64,000 nt of DNA, taken from Favolaschia claudopus. Taxonomy: Eukaryota > Basidiomycota > Agaricomycetes > Agaricales > Mycenaceae. The stretch covers positions 3,162,001 to 3,226,000 of the forward strand of contig JAWWNJ010000007.1 of assembly GCA_037176885.1 (NCBI GenBank). Reading direction: 5' to 3'. Below are positions 12,901 through 23,071 of this stretch, in pieces. The notes beneath the pieces were generated by a model. It saw nothing but the letters and a program-made list of their open reading frames with translations. It did no database searches and was not told where the DNA came from. Each line of letters begins with the position of its first letter. Position 1 is the first letter of the stretch. A program made the translations under genes and the position numbers.

Positions 12901-15900
12901 GCTGCTTGACAGTCTGCGAAGAACTGCACCTCCCACCCGCGATACGCTTCGACTGGGAAGGGAAAATGAGCATTCGTGACAGACTAAGGAAGTCGAGAAA
13001 CGCACCGGGATCAGGGTTGATCCTAAAAATCACTTGCTCCGCATGGCTGCGCCGCGACTCCAGAACCTCCACGAACTTGAGTCGGTTGGTAAAAGTGCAA
13101 GTAGCACCAGTGCCATCGATGAGACACTGCGAGCAAGGTTGACCCCATCTGAGGAAAGTCCCAGACTGCACACAAGAAGTCTGCAGCATGGGATGAGTAT
13201 TGGAATCGATCGCAGGGTTCTGAGACGAAGAGCGTCAGAGGAATTCAGCAATCGTGATAGAGTAAACTGCGAACCGAGTCGAGTAACTCATCACTGTGTG
13301 CACGAATACCAAAACGTTTGAAGGAATCCGGAGAGAGGATAGGGAAACCATAGGAGGTAGCAGTTCCCAAGAGGACAGGGACGACAGGAAGTCCACGGCG
13401 GGCAACAAAAGGGCGAGGCGTCATGAAGGATAAAGTTGGGGAGCCAACGAAAAAGCTATTATGATTGCGCTTAAATAGATCCAAGGAATGGATTATTTAC
13501 TATTGGGGAAAAACGGAGCGATATCCGTACAGCGAGGCAATCGCGACAAAATTTCCTTAATCGATAAATGCGCACGAGGCATCAGCAAGGGCTGGTGACT
13601 TAGGATTCAAGCGTTCGCGAATGGAGAAAAACCTCGTTTTGAGGCAGCGTTGATACAATTAAGGGCAGTATAGCAATATACAAATCAGGCCCATGTATCA
13701 AAAGAGTTCCAGAACAATAGCTAGGACGATATCAAAAGAAATCAAGCAGTACGACAATATCGAAAGATATGTACAAAGATTTCGAGGTATACAAATGTTC
13801 AAAGCGATTGGGAACGCGCGCTGGTCCAAGCAATAGCGATAGTCCATCTGGTAGCGTATAATACAATATCTAACTGAAAGAGTCAGTTAAGATAGGAGAA
13901 TAAGTAAGAAAGGACTTACGAAAAATCAAGTTCCGCCTTGAGAGGAACCTTGAACGAACTCGTCACGACCAGCTTCATCAGCTGCGATAGCGTCGTCGAG
14001 GGAGATAGCCGCAGCAGTGGGCTCGGCTGAGGAATCACGAATGGCGGGGGCATCCTCCTGCATGGGAGAAGGCTCCTTGTGAGCCTCAGCATCCTCCACC
14101 GATATGACCCTCACCTCCTCTCCTTCCTCCTCGTCCATCACAGACCCCTGCGAGCCTTCGTACTGCGAGTCGTGCTCGTAGTAGTATTCGTCAGCACGAG
14201 TGCCATCAGGCATGTAGAACTCGCGCTCAGAGTCGGCGCGAGCGGTCTTGAAGAGTTTGGTATAAAACTCTACCTCCTCCTCCACAACAGAATCGATCCC
14301 AGGAATGACTTTGCCTTTGAAGGCCACCTCGGAACCATTCATGAGGGCACGCAAGTTAGCGCGCGCGCGGAGAAGACGAGCATTCGCGATAGCCACTTGA
14401 CGATCACAGAGGATCTGGGAAGTGTGAGCATCGCGGAGCTCGTTGAAGGCAGAATTCCAGCCTAAGGAAATAACGAAGTTAGAAACGCTGGATTGAATAA
14501 TCAAGGAGACGTACTTTGGTCGGAGAAGACCGTAAGTGGCTCCAAGAAATTGATGACCTGGAGGTACTCAGGGATAGAGAAGCTATCCGAGCACCGAGAC
14601 ATGCCGCTCTTGACACAGGCGTCGCAGCGGGTGTGGCCATTCTCGCGTCGGCACTTGTGATTGCGAATCATGCAATTGCCGCAGCCCATGAGACGCTATC
14701 ATGAATGCTCAGAATCGTTGAGAATGAAGCAAGAGAAGGCAATTGACGTACCAAAACGCTTGTACCTTTGAGAAGCGAGGATTGGAAGCTCTTGGGGAGG
14801 ATCCCAAGACCTTCCTTCGCTGCGCGGATGTCGAATGTGGTTGGCTCAAAGCCTTCCGCCTCGTAGGGGTCCTCCTTGTGAGCCTGAGAAGCGCCGCGAG
14901 TGGTCCGAACCTCAGCAGGACCAGGGGAAGTCTCGTCAGCCTTCTTCTTGCCCTTGCTTCTACCCTTAGAGGGCGACGGTTCCTCGCTATCACGATTGCC
15001 CTTCTTGGAACGTTTATGAGGAGGAGAGACCTCAGGTTCGCCGTCGTCACCGCTATCCTGGTCGTCGTCTCCAGCAGGCTCAAACAACTCTTCCTCGACG
15101 CGTTTGCGCTTGGAAGAACGAGAACTGGACGCAGTGTCCGACTCGTCGGCAGTAGTGCCAGCTGTTGCCTCCTCTTGCTCATCGTTGGTCTAAAGAGAGA
15201 CAATTAGGAATCAGGGGAAAAATGTTAAGACAAGAGTCTTACCTTGGACGCGCCACGCGCGCTTCGGCGAAGACCAGACGAAGGTGGGGCATCTGTCGCG
15301 ATAGCCGCAGACGAGCCAGCCTTAGGGGTCTGAAGCGTCGCATCGTCCTACAAAAACATAAGTAATCATTAATGAAAGAGAGGAATAGGTAAAGAGTACC
15401 TGAGATGTGCCCGCAGGAGCGGAGGCATCAGTCACGAAAGGGTCTTCACTGTCCATGCCGACATCCGGACCCTCCTCGCCACCAGTCGCAGAAGGACCGC
15501 CGTCAGGGCTAACTGACTGACGGTCTCCACGCGAAGCGGCGCCAGCTGCGAAGCCAGCAGCGAAGTCGCTGCCAGACGAAGTGCTCGCACGCGGAGTAGG
15601 AAGTTTGACTATTGGAGCGGGAGAGCCAGCTCTGGGAGTCTGAGGAGCAGGAGCGTCCTAATTGGGGACAATCAGCGCAAAGTACTGAGTAAAGAAACTT
15701 AGGACTTACAGTGGGGGCAGTCGCAGTATCAATCGCGATAGGGTCCGGGCTGCTGGATCCGTCGCCAAAGTTGAAGAACTTGGCAACGCTAGTTGGCGAG
15801 GGGCCACCGAGTGCGGGGCCAGCACTGCCAAAGCTAGACGAGCGAGAGAGCGCTGGAGGTTTTGCCTCGGGAGTGGACGAGCGAGACGACTCAGAGGACG

Positions 15901-18900
15901 GAGGCGTGAGAGGTCGCGCTAAGGAGGCGCTGGGGAGAGGAAGGTTGTTGACCTTGAACCAAGCGTCAGCGACGTAGTCGCGATGCGAGCAATCGCGCCA
16001 GAGGCTGAATTTCGGTGGCCGAGTTTTGCTGCCACTGGGAAGACGGTATCCCTTGGGGAGATAGTAACCCCAGGAACGAGCCTCGGGCAGAGCACCCTCC
16101 CAGCCGGGGTTGCGATCCTTCTCAGGAATGAGGGACCAGATTTCCCAAGCAGAGTTGAGGATGGCGTCAATAAAAGAGCGGTTGTCGATGTTGCCGATGT
16201 CCTGATCCAATTTGGCCTAAACATTGAGAAGCATTAGCTATCACGAAAGGTCAGAAAGAGGATGGAAACTCACCAAAGGGAAGACGCTTTGGTCCATTAG
16301 AGGCTTAATTTTGGCAACACTGGCTTCGTCAAACTTGCCCTCGATCTCGGCCCCTTGATAGGCAATGAGGGCGCAGTAGCGAACGAAGCGTTCGACGTAT
16401 TCGTTGTTGATGCGGCGGAGGTGGGAATCCTCGTAGAACGTTGGCCCGAGCTCTTGACAAGGGAAATCGTCGTCGAATTCGATGATCCCGGGCAGAGTAA
16501 ACTGCAAAGAGAGGTGAAGGATCTGAGAAACCAAGAAGTTTTATCAATACGAGATCTGTCACGAATAAGGGACGACGTACCCTGCTGATGTCCCGACCCT
16601 CAAAAGACATGGGAAGGATGCGATAAGGCTGCTTCCACCGCCCGGGGTATGCATTCTCGAACATTCTCCCAATGTTGTGGATGGCGACGAGTAGCTGATC
16701 GAAGACATCAGTGGTGTCGAAGATCTGGTAGTAGCGGGCGATCAATTGCTGAAAAGTTGAAGTCAGTAAAGAGCTGGACGAGCATTCGCGGATACTCACA
16801 GCAATTGGTTCGAAATGTGTGAGGAGCCATGCGAGCCAGTCAGGGTTCGTCTGGTGAGAGCGATAGACGTCGCGGACGTAGGGGAGTAGCCAGATAGTAA
16901 CAGGGTGGATGAAAAGCTGAAGGCAGTGGACATCCGCCTGGGTAAGCGGGTAGTCGCGAACGAGTTCCGTGGCATGTAGCGGGAAGAACGGGCGAAGTCC
17001 AGCCGGATAGCTGAAGTCCGCGGGCTTGAGATTGTAAGGGACGATGTGACGTCCCTCAGCATCTGCAGCCTGGTACTGGGTCACCGACATGGAGTCCAGG
17101 AAGAGTGTGTGTTCGCTAACGCGAAAGGTGTTGAAAGCGTTCTCAATGGTGAGGGCAGCGTTCTGAGTGACTTGAGCTGTAAAACAGTCCAAGGCAGCCT
17201 GTGAGACTCTATACTACACATATAAGCCAGCCACGTACCCATTGAGTGTGCTAGAGCTGTGGTTTGAGTATTCGCGATAGGTGGTTGTGGTGGGGAGAGC
17301 AGAGAAAGTGAGAGAAGGACTGCGGCAAAACAAACATAAATCACGTGGATTTATTGATGCGCACGGACCCACTTTGCTCGCGCAAACTCCGCACACTCTG
17401 AACACGATAATTGGCGATTGTAGGCGTCAGTATAGGCGATAATGAACACTTATAAGTGTTTTCGGGATCTAAGCGAGGATCCCGCTGTCTATCAACGGAA
17501 GCAAATCTCGCGGGACCACACCGGTCGCGATAGCCGAGTTAGCCGAATGACTGTGGGAAACACTTTTGATAGCGTAAAGAGGGCGCAAAATAAGGACCAA
17601 GTGTTGAGTGGGGACACTCAATTTATGAAAAGGGGAGATGATAGACCCGGTATTGGGCCAGGGCTGAATTTATTCATTTTCAGTTCAAGTGCTATTGTAT
17701 TAAAAGCGTAATACATTAAATACCAAGGGAATACGCTCGTATGAGGACTGGCGTTTGCCTGAGCGGCCAGTTAAAGGATTATACACTAAGTGGGAGGTCT
17801 GGCACTGTCTACGACTGCGCTGGTATAGCGTGGAAGTTATAATATTCCAGAACAGACCTATCACGATAGGTCTCTAACCATCCGGAATAGGATTGGGAGT
17901 CGCCTTGTGTTCCGACCAAAGGCAGAATGAGTGGGATATTACTTGGAACTTATAAGAACCTGCCGAAAGGCCAGAAGGAGTGTTTCCTGGAGGCAAGAGG
18001 CTTTCACGAATAATTCTATAAACCAATTGCGAGGGATTTGCGGACGCAGAATATTCCTACAAGGAACTACACGTCATGCCGAGGTGGCTGCCGCCGTATT
18101 ACGATCAAGGAGCACGGTCCGAGGAGGGACACCCATTAATGCCAATTTGGGCAATATTGATTAGGCCGCAGCGGGCCACTGTCATAACATAATGATCGGG
18201 ATAAGGGAGTGGAACTCAATGCACTTTTGATCCATTTCCTGTTCTGGCAACCAAGGATAGGGCGAGGGCATAGCGGGCCCTAGGTTTCTCTCACCATATA
18301 CCCGTTTGTCAATTGTTCGGTCTCTTATTATTTATTAGTGAAAGGTATAAAAGGTATCGTTTCCTGTACTGGTACTCTAGTGGATTCCCTCCTCTCGTTG
18401 TGAGCGTCAAGCCAGTATTGGCTTCGTGAACAACTAGACGTTGGACTCCATTCGAGATAAACTCCAGAAGCTTATTTGTTTCTTTGGTTTGTTTCGTCAA
18501 TATATACTGTCTGTTGGATCATCTCTTGAATTGTACGCGTGGAATATTGGAAATTTTGGGAACTTACGCGTGGAATTATAAGAACTTTTGGCATACGGAC
18601 GCGTGAAACGGTTATTGGATATCTTTCGCGAGTGATATATTGGCGCTTTAACAAGCAAATTAAACACCTAAACCTCTTGAGAAGAGTTACATCTCAAACC
18701 CTTGTTGAAACCCACACTTCCTGTGTCAACATAGGACTCGTATAGACGTTCTCTGTACAAAGTCAGCAATCGCGAAAGCTTAAGTTTAGTATATTTTGAG
18801 TATTAGGATAGTTGGATTGCCACAGTCTATACTGGACTGGAACCCCGAACCTCGCACGTCGATCTCATAGTGGTTAGGATTATATTTAGGATTTGATTAG

Positions 18901-21698
18901 GGATTTAATTCCTTTCATTTCTTGGGTGTTTTCCATAGTTGCCCTATAGTCAGCGTTTCAGCGCGACGGAGGAACGCGTTCTCACACTGTTCCTCCGCGT
19001 TAGCAGGTAATTTCTGCGCGGCCTTTGTACCCTTTCGCATTGACCACGCTAATGTTTTGTCCAGGAACTTCCTGCAGAACGAATCCGAGACACGGAAATA
19101 CGACCCATCTTTGAAACGATGCTCAAAGAGCTCCGGTGCGCGTTCAGTGATGATTGCAATGATGAGACATCGCGCCACCGCCAATGATAAAGGCGCACCC
19201 GCCACGCGCAAGTCCGTAAGCTGTGCGATGATGTCTTCAACAATCTCCGGGTGAGCGCTCTACAAATTTCTATCAGTCTCATTCGTGCTCGAACAACTAT
19301 TCTTACCAGAATGCCGCGTGGACCCCCTTTATTGTGGCCGGGAATGTTGCCGGTGTCGGCGCGCGCAAGGACACTCGGCTTCCACTGGTTGAAGCCTCCG
19401 ACATTCTCAATCCAGCCCCTCACCGTCGACGGCGTCAAGTGCTGGAAAAAATCGTGATTGACGCGCTGGAGCTCCCTCGCAATATCTGTCGCACCCCACC
19501 CAACTTTTCTCTGCGCCGCTGTGATGGAAGACCAGGCGAACGGTGTCATCCAATTTATGTACGTGGCCCGTCGCTCTCCTGTTCTCTTTTTGCGGCCAGC
19601 AGGATGACGAGTTTTTTCTTTGATGCGTTTAGTGATTTCGCGAGCGGGGCGGGACGCCTCCGCAATCTCGTGACGGGAAGCAGTCTCCCAGTATCGCAGA
19701 TCCACCTAAGAACAGTCAGTTAGCTTTGCGATACGTCTCAGATATTTAGGACTGACCTTCCGCTTCTTTCCTCCCCCGTTCAGCTGCTCCCTTGCCAGCC
19801 GCTTCTTCTCCCGGCATCGATGCTGCCGCTCATTCTGACCATCCTTCCGCCTCTTCTCTTGTGCCCTCTTCTCACGACGCTCCCGTATAGCACGCTCTTC
19901 AGCTTTATCACGGCGCTCATCCGCCTCCGCAGCAAATACGTCTTCCTTCCCCTGCTGCGTCAACACCTTCACCTTTGCCCATCCAGACATGCGAAACAGC
20001 GCCGGCACTTTAGAAGGTGAGCCCTTTTTCAGTATGCCCATCGCGCTGCTCGTTGCGCTCCTAATTTTTTCTTTTAGTTTCTTTTTAACCGGGCTCGCAT
20101 GCGGTGTGTCCGTCGCTCGCTCCGAGTGAGTTCGCTTTTGCGGTGGCGGGGTTATAGGCCGGATATCGTCGTGGCTCTGGGAGGGAGTCGCAATTGTGAG
20201 CGGAAATTCCTCTTCACCCGAATCTGAGTCGAGCTGACTGTGATTGTGGACCGTAGACGTGCCCTGCGGTGATGACAGACGAACATGGTGCGAGTGCGGG
20301 GGGTGGGAACGGAGTGGGGAGGGAGACCTATCCGAGCTGGAGTCGTTGCTCGAGCCGGAGTCTGAATCATCTGGTGCGGATTCAGAGTAGACGGAACCCA
20401 CAGGTGAGTCCGTCCTTGGAGCGTACTCTTCAATCTCCACCTCATCGTCGACATCTATCTCGGTGGCAAGGCTGTTCATGCCCAACCAGTGCCGAAATGT
20501 GAAGTCGTAATCACGGGCATCGTCCGCAAAATTACCACCGTTCTACGCAACATTAGTTATTGGTGGTAAATCTTGTGAGTGTGAATCATACCTTCTGCCG
20601 ATGACGCTTAACGATGCGCAGAAACATTTTGATACGCTCTTCCACCATGGAAGCAGCTGTACATTCGGGAAGGGGGAAGCGCTCGGGATCAAACCAATGC
20701 GCCAGGGCGGAATATGCGAGGATCCCGCACGAGTGCGCGTCATTCTGCTTCGCCACTGGTACATCAATCCACTTGAACTTCGCTCCCAGATGCTCGTACA
20801 GCCACCAATCAAGGTGTCTACGAAGCCCCGCAGGCACCTTCCCCCCAAATCCATCCCCATACCCGACCATCTTCTTTTCGCAGTCAACAGTGAGCGCAAC
20901 CCAATGGTTTTCATTCTGATTGACAATCGTGCCTAGACGGAGCCGACTTCCTGTCGCAAATGCGATGCCAAGTCGTCGAAGCCATCCAAATTGAGTAGCC
21001 GCTCGGTACGTTGTGGGATTTGCATATGCGAGGGCGAGAGCTTGCGCAAAGTAGGTTGTTTGAATGCAGCTCGTGCTTCCGTCGCTAATTCCGAGGTCAG
21101 CCGCCAAAAGCTCGAGCATTTGATCCTCGTGGTCAGTTTGCAGCCAGTCCTTCGTGAACCATCGAGCAAGTCCGTCTACAGCACCTCCGGCTCTGAATCC
21201 CTCCACCCCGCCATCCCATGGTAGCACTTCCAGCGCAGCAAGAGATGCTTGGATATTAGCAGCAGCGTCACTGCTGGTCGCAGGCTTTTCGAGTGCTTCA
21301 TGTAGGGGGTCAAGTGCAGCACGCCACAGACTCTTTGCCTCGCGAACACGCTCAAGAATGGACCAGATTGTGGCTAGCCAGAGCGGATAGCGGTCCGCTT
21401 TATCGCGATGTGCCGGGGAATGAATGAGGACAATTGACTTCATTTCCGGGTCCTCCAGTATTGCACGGCCAAGGTCCTTCACGACAATCGACGGTGGAAT
21501 CACAATTTCGGCAACATTGAACGTCCCAACGGTAGGAAGGTCTTCTGAAAGGTAATCGGAGGCGTCAGGAAAGACGGTGGATTTGCGCTGGGGTGGGAGG
21601 GTAAATTTGATGAGTTTGGATACTGGGAGACTCTTTGGAGGTAGGAACAGCTTCTCCGGTCCATCCGGGATGGTGAAAACGCCTGGACGACTGCTCAT
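6944..21698 (-). CDS. Ulp1/C48 protease fused to pogo-like DDD transposase (split by element 1)
   Basis: Segments: 21698-20592, 20542-19757, 19705-19307, 19259-18961, then across the nested LTR element 8203-7462 and 7414-6944. They sum to 3804 nt (1267 residues) with no internal stop. Residues ~1-370 form a Ulp1-like cysteine protease: His265 (NENHW), Asp282 (GYGDGFGG), Gln318 and Cys324 (KQNDAHSCGILAY). A disordered, Lys/Arg-rich linker follows. Near 680-860 lies a helix-turn-helix region ('TPSTVRGWIENVGGFNQW'). The catalytic domain has Asp881 (VINADQT), Asp1008 (LIIDVWSVHRS) and Asp1046 (GQPLDVGINRPFK), a pogo/DDE_1 pattern. The Ulp1 part joins the transposase through an in-frame 49-nt intron, so this is one gene. 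Only the nested retroelement disrupts it. Ulp1 domains accompany several transposon groups, but their role is unproven. Confidence 0.85.
8208..9529 (+). repeat. Left (5') LTR of element 1
   Basis: Starts TGATAGACCCGG and ends AGCGTTTCA. Same length and, by eye, same sequence as 17639-18960. It contains three ACGCGTG repeats near 9112-9174 and two TCGCGA sites (9198, 9340). The short frames inside it are duplicated in the other LTR and are not genes. Confidence 0.95.
9532..9550 (+). other. Primer-binding site of element 1
   Basis: TGGAGCCCACCGCGAGGGG starts two bases after the LTR end. The same 19 bases occupy this position in elements 2 and 3. It should pair with a tRNA 3' end finishing in CCA. 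I could not assign the tRNA. Confidence 0.75.
9716..10371 (+). pseudogene. Gag stub joined to pol C-terminal remnant (element 1)
   Basis: A basic N-terminal stretch ('PKPRRSSRLKTPTDLD', 'PRKKKRTPTEAGRSQSRAK') resembles the disordered Gag N-terminus of element 2. It runs into a stop near 10060. Directly after, 'IAQFRVVLLEQRQ' matches the Pol C-terminus of element 3 (IAQFRVVPFEQRR). After a frame change, 'IDLSREMLEG' parallels IDLSAETLEK and an acidic tail ends near 10371. Everything between, including most of gag, protease, reverse transcriptase, RNase H and integrase, is deleted. This explains why the element cannot move by itself. Confidence 0.65.
10706..12054 (-). CDS. Accessory protein B' (antisense in element 1)
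   Basis: Starts at ATG 12054 (MARSGLTKGQHDAIVGVADS) with a TATAAA ~55 bp upstream, and runs through about six short introns that start mostly GTGCGT, GTGAGT or GTATAT. The N-terminal part is helical ('VIGGRYPLILELCAKIKAER'). A basic linker follows, then an acidic one ending 'DDAMIVDDS', and a helical C-terminus ('ELRSRVGFENAQLRYHLDHR'). The layout parallels gene B of element 2: helical N-terminus, acidic 'VEVIDDS' block, and C-terminal 'ASFKYRYWLRAYEEMDDQL'. The last intron (39 nt) is the least certain. I do not recognise a known domain. It lies on the strand opposite to the retroelement and downstream of an internal hairpin-plus-purine-tract copy (12154-12190). Confidence 0.55.
12055..12617. 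other. Spacer with internal PPT-like copy and hairpin
   Basis: No gene. 12154-12171 forms a perfect stem (TTAACTG, loop GGGA, CAGTTAA), followed by AATTTATGAAAAGGGGAGG. That is nearly the same arrangement as the genuine purine tract at 17604-17638. The stretch also has one TCGCGA site (12504). Confidence 0.7.
12618..13424 (-). CDS. Accessory protein C' (antisense in element 1)
   Basis: ATG at 13424 (MTPRPFVARRGLPVVPVLLG), stop at 12618. There are two introns: the first phase 0 (ends CTCAG before AACCCTGCG), the second phase 1 (GTGCGT...CCCAG). The second exon holds 'RWGQPCSQCLIDGTGATCTF', a half zinc cluster nearly superposable on 'SWGPPCHNCLIQFHPCDF' in gene C of element 2. The last exon, 'FFADCQAAFYDFNKCV' and 'YLHMLFDFYEYPADVKALVI', aligns with 'MLDQLDEAFAYHHEF' and 'YMRKELILHGYDNSALGFVE' of gene C. 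Both genes share the intron phases and positions relative to the cluster, so I treat them as homologues. The first half of the cysteine cluster is degenerate here. Function unknown; nucleic-acid binding is plausible. Confidence 0.62.
13425..13925. other. Spacer between accessory genes C' and A'
   Basis: No gene visible. It holds two TCGCGA-type sites (13541, 13614) and a variant at 13826 of the element-1 motif. Confidence 0.5.
13926..17242 (-). CDS. Accessory protein A' with Zn2Cys6-like cluster (antisense in element 1)
   Basis: The start ATGG at 17242-17239 joins across an intron to 'AQVTQNAALTIENAFNTFR'. Roughly ten more short introns follow to a stop at 13926. The N-terminal ~400 residues look folded ('WLLPYVRDVYRSHQTNPDWL', 'DFPCQELGPTFYEDSHLRRI'). 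A long Ser/Pro/acidic disordered segment comes next. Then comes 'CGNCMIRNHKC...CDACVKSGMSRC', spacing C-x2-C-x6-C-x8-C-x2-C-x7-C, which fits the Zn(II)2Cys6 binuclear cluster. The segment before it (LPKSFQSSLL) matches 'IPTSYVQTSL' before the cluster of gene A in element 2. A helical stretch and an acidic tail end the protein. Zn2Cys6 proteins are typically fungal sequence-specific DNA binders. The family is not otherwise recognised. Confidence 0.62.
17604..17638 (+). other. Hairpin plus polypurine tract of element 1
   Basis: TTGAGTG, loop GGGA, CACTCAA (17604-17621) form a perfect 7-bp stem with a GNRA-type tetraloop. ATTTATG and the purine tract AAAAGGGGAGA (17628-17638) then abut the right LTR. 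The purine tract primes plus-strand DNA synthesis. The stem is an added structure seen also in element 2. Confidence 0.8.
17639..18960 (+). repeat. Right (3') LTR of element 1
   Basis: Direct copy of 8208-9529, preceded by the purine tract and followed by the GCGC duplication. Confidence 0.95.
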
Positions 21699-21973
21699 CG
21701 CAGCGAGAGTGCTCGGGGAAGGTGCACAGAAAATTGCTTAGATAATTTGATTGATTTACACTGCTTTTGGCTCTATCTGGACATTTTTTGACTCTGTTTG
21801 TCCGTTTACACCTGTTTTATCATTCTATGTACTGGTACACTGTTGCTGAGCATGTTTGAGGGGAGTAGCTAGTATTTTCGAGCATTGACGAATATTTTTG
21901 GAGTGTCACGCTCGGTCCGGCCCATTGACGAACTTCGGATTTCGTTTCAAGGTGTCACAGGTCACAGGCCGGG

Positions 21974-21995
21974 CGAATTGACCGAAATAGTACAG
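21974..21995 (-). repeat. Right terminal inverted repeat of the pogo element
   Basis: Exact reverse complement of 6581-6602, followed by the matching TA. Confidence 0.93.
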
Positions 21996-22099
21996 TATTT
22001 CGGGTCTACAGCGGGATGTGTGGTGCGTTATCATTTATATCTTCGTTTCTGTTCACAATTTAGCCCAATTAATCGACTTGCCAGGCCCTCTTCACGTCT

Positions 22100-23000
22100 C
22101 CAACCCCACCCGACCCCTCCTCCCCCGAAAATGAACGCTTTCTGCTCACCGCCCTCACCTCCTCCTTCCCGTTCTCCCCGTTCCCCCGCACACAACCACC
22201 TCCACAATGAAATCAGCTACGGCGCCGCCGTTTCGAACGTTTGCATCGCGCTCTATAATCTCCCCGCCCTCCCGACACTCTCACTCCAAATTTACTACTC
22301 TTCCCCTTCAAGTTATCCATTCCGCGCAACGCGCTCTCGCCCTTGGTTCGCCTCAACTCTATTCTTTCAATCGGCTCGTCGCGCGGCGCCGCCGACTCGC
22401 AGCTTCTTTTACTCTCAACCTACGCCGGCCACGATTACTTGTCTAGCATCTTCCCCTAATCCTTCCTTAACATCTAACGCATCCTAGCGCTGGGCGCCTT
22501 GATGTGAAACACAGCTGACCCACAAACGGGATCCTTACGCTGCCACCACCTCGATGTCGAACGGCGATTCTTCCGCGCACGTTTCGGCCACCGGACTTGT
22601 GTGTCCTTTGTTCTGCCGGATAGGGACGAGCGTCTGGCATTCTATGCAAATCACAATATCGGCTGGGTCGCGCGCCCCAAACACGACGGGTCAGAAGGAG
22701 GTTTCAAGCGGGGGAAGGGTACAGTTTCGCGGATGTGGTCTCGACGGCGCGCGAGCGGTGTCTTGGAAGGTTCGAAGCGGGGGGCGAAGGAGGCGTTGGT
22801 TGAGGAGACGGATTGGACGTGGGAGGATGAGATGGTGTCGTTGAAGGAGGAGGTGAAAAGCATTGCAGACCAGTGTAGGAAGGATGAGACGAAGAAGATG
22901 GTCAACTTGAGATGTTTGTGCTTTTCCTTCGTTTGTTTCTTCGTAACTAACTTCTACCACCTCTATAGACACTTGACCTCATTCCCCTGTACTCGAAGAT
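22100..23000 (+). pseudogene. Frame-broken coding remnant
   Basis: Several plus-strand frames each give plausible protein over short distances, with stops between them. Examples are 'NSILSIGSSRGAADSQLLLL' near 22360 and '[19 protein letters not shown]' near 22640. The pieces recall a membrane glycosyltransferase-type fungal protein, but I am not sure of the family. The start is lost next to the pogo insertion and the end runs into the kinesin fragment without an intact junction. I read this as decayed DNA. Confidence 0.4.
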
Positions 23001-23071
23001 CCAACCAGTAGATTCTTCACTAGAATACGCCCTCCCCGCCGACCCCATGTCTGACTTGCGCGTTGGTCAAG

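Larger units (their letters stand above)
8208..18960 (+). mobile_element. Element 1: non-autonomous gypsy-derived LTR element with antisense gene cassette
   Basis: Two 1322-bp LTRs (TG...CA) show no difference that I could see. They are flanked by the 4-bp duplication GCGC (8204-8207 and 18961-18964). The primer-binding site lies 2 nt after the left LTR and the purine tract abuts the right LTR, so the element reads on the plus strand. Between the LTRs only an N-terminal gag-like stub and the last part of pol remain. The rest is three antisense, intron-bearing genes (A' 17242-13926, C' 13424-12618, B' 12054-10706). Apparently identical LTRs mean a very recent insertion, which must have been mobilised in trans. 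Confidence 0.88.
8208..18960. repeat. Dispersed TCGCGA-core motif, family specific to element 1
   Basis: By eye I count 21 TCGCGA in 10.75 kb, against about 14 in the other 53 kb of the window. The extended consensus is AGCAWTCGCGAWAGS, for example at 9335, 10277, 10458, 10988, 11890, 14380 and 17268, with near variants at 8425, 12966, 13240 and 16228. Sites occur in LTRs, introns, spacers and exons, in both orientations. Confidence 0.8.
6581..21995 (-). mobile_element. pogo-like DNA transposon with TA target duplication
   Basis: The ends are exact 22-bp inverted repeats (CTGTACTATTTCGGTCAATT + CG) flanked by TA on both sides (6579-6580 and 21996-21997). Subtracting the nested LTR element (8208-18960 plus one GCGC copy) leaves about 4.66 kb. 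A subterminal sequence ATTGACGAATATTTT occurs near both ends in the same orientation. The only gene is the Ulp1-transposase fusion on the minus strand. TA duplication, terminal repeats and a CENP-B/pogo-type DDD transposase all fit the pogo branch of Tc1/mariner. The insertion split a region of remnant coding DNA. Confidence 0.9.
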
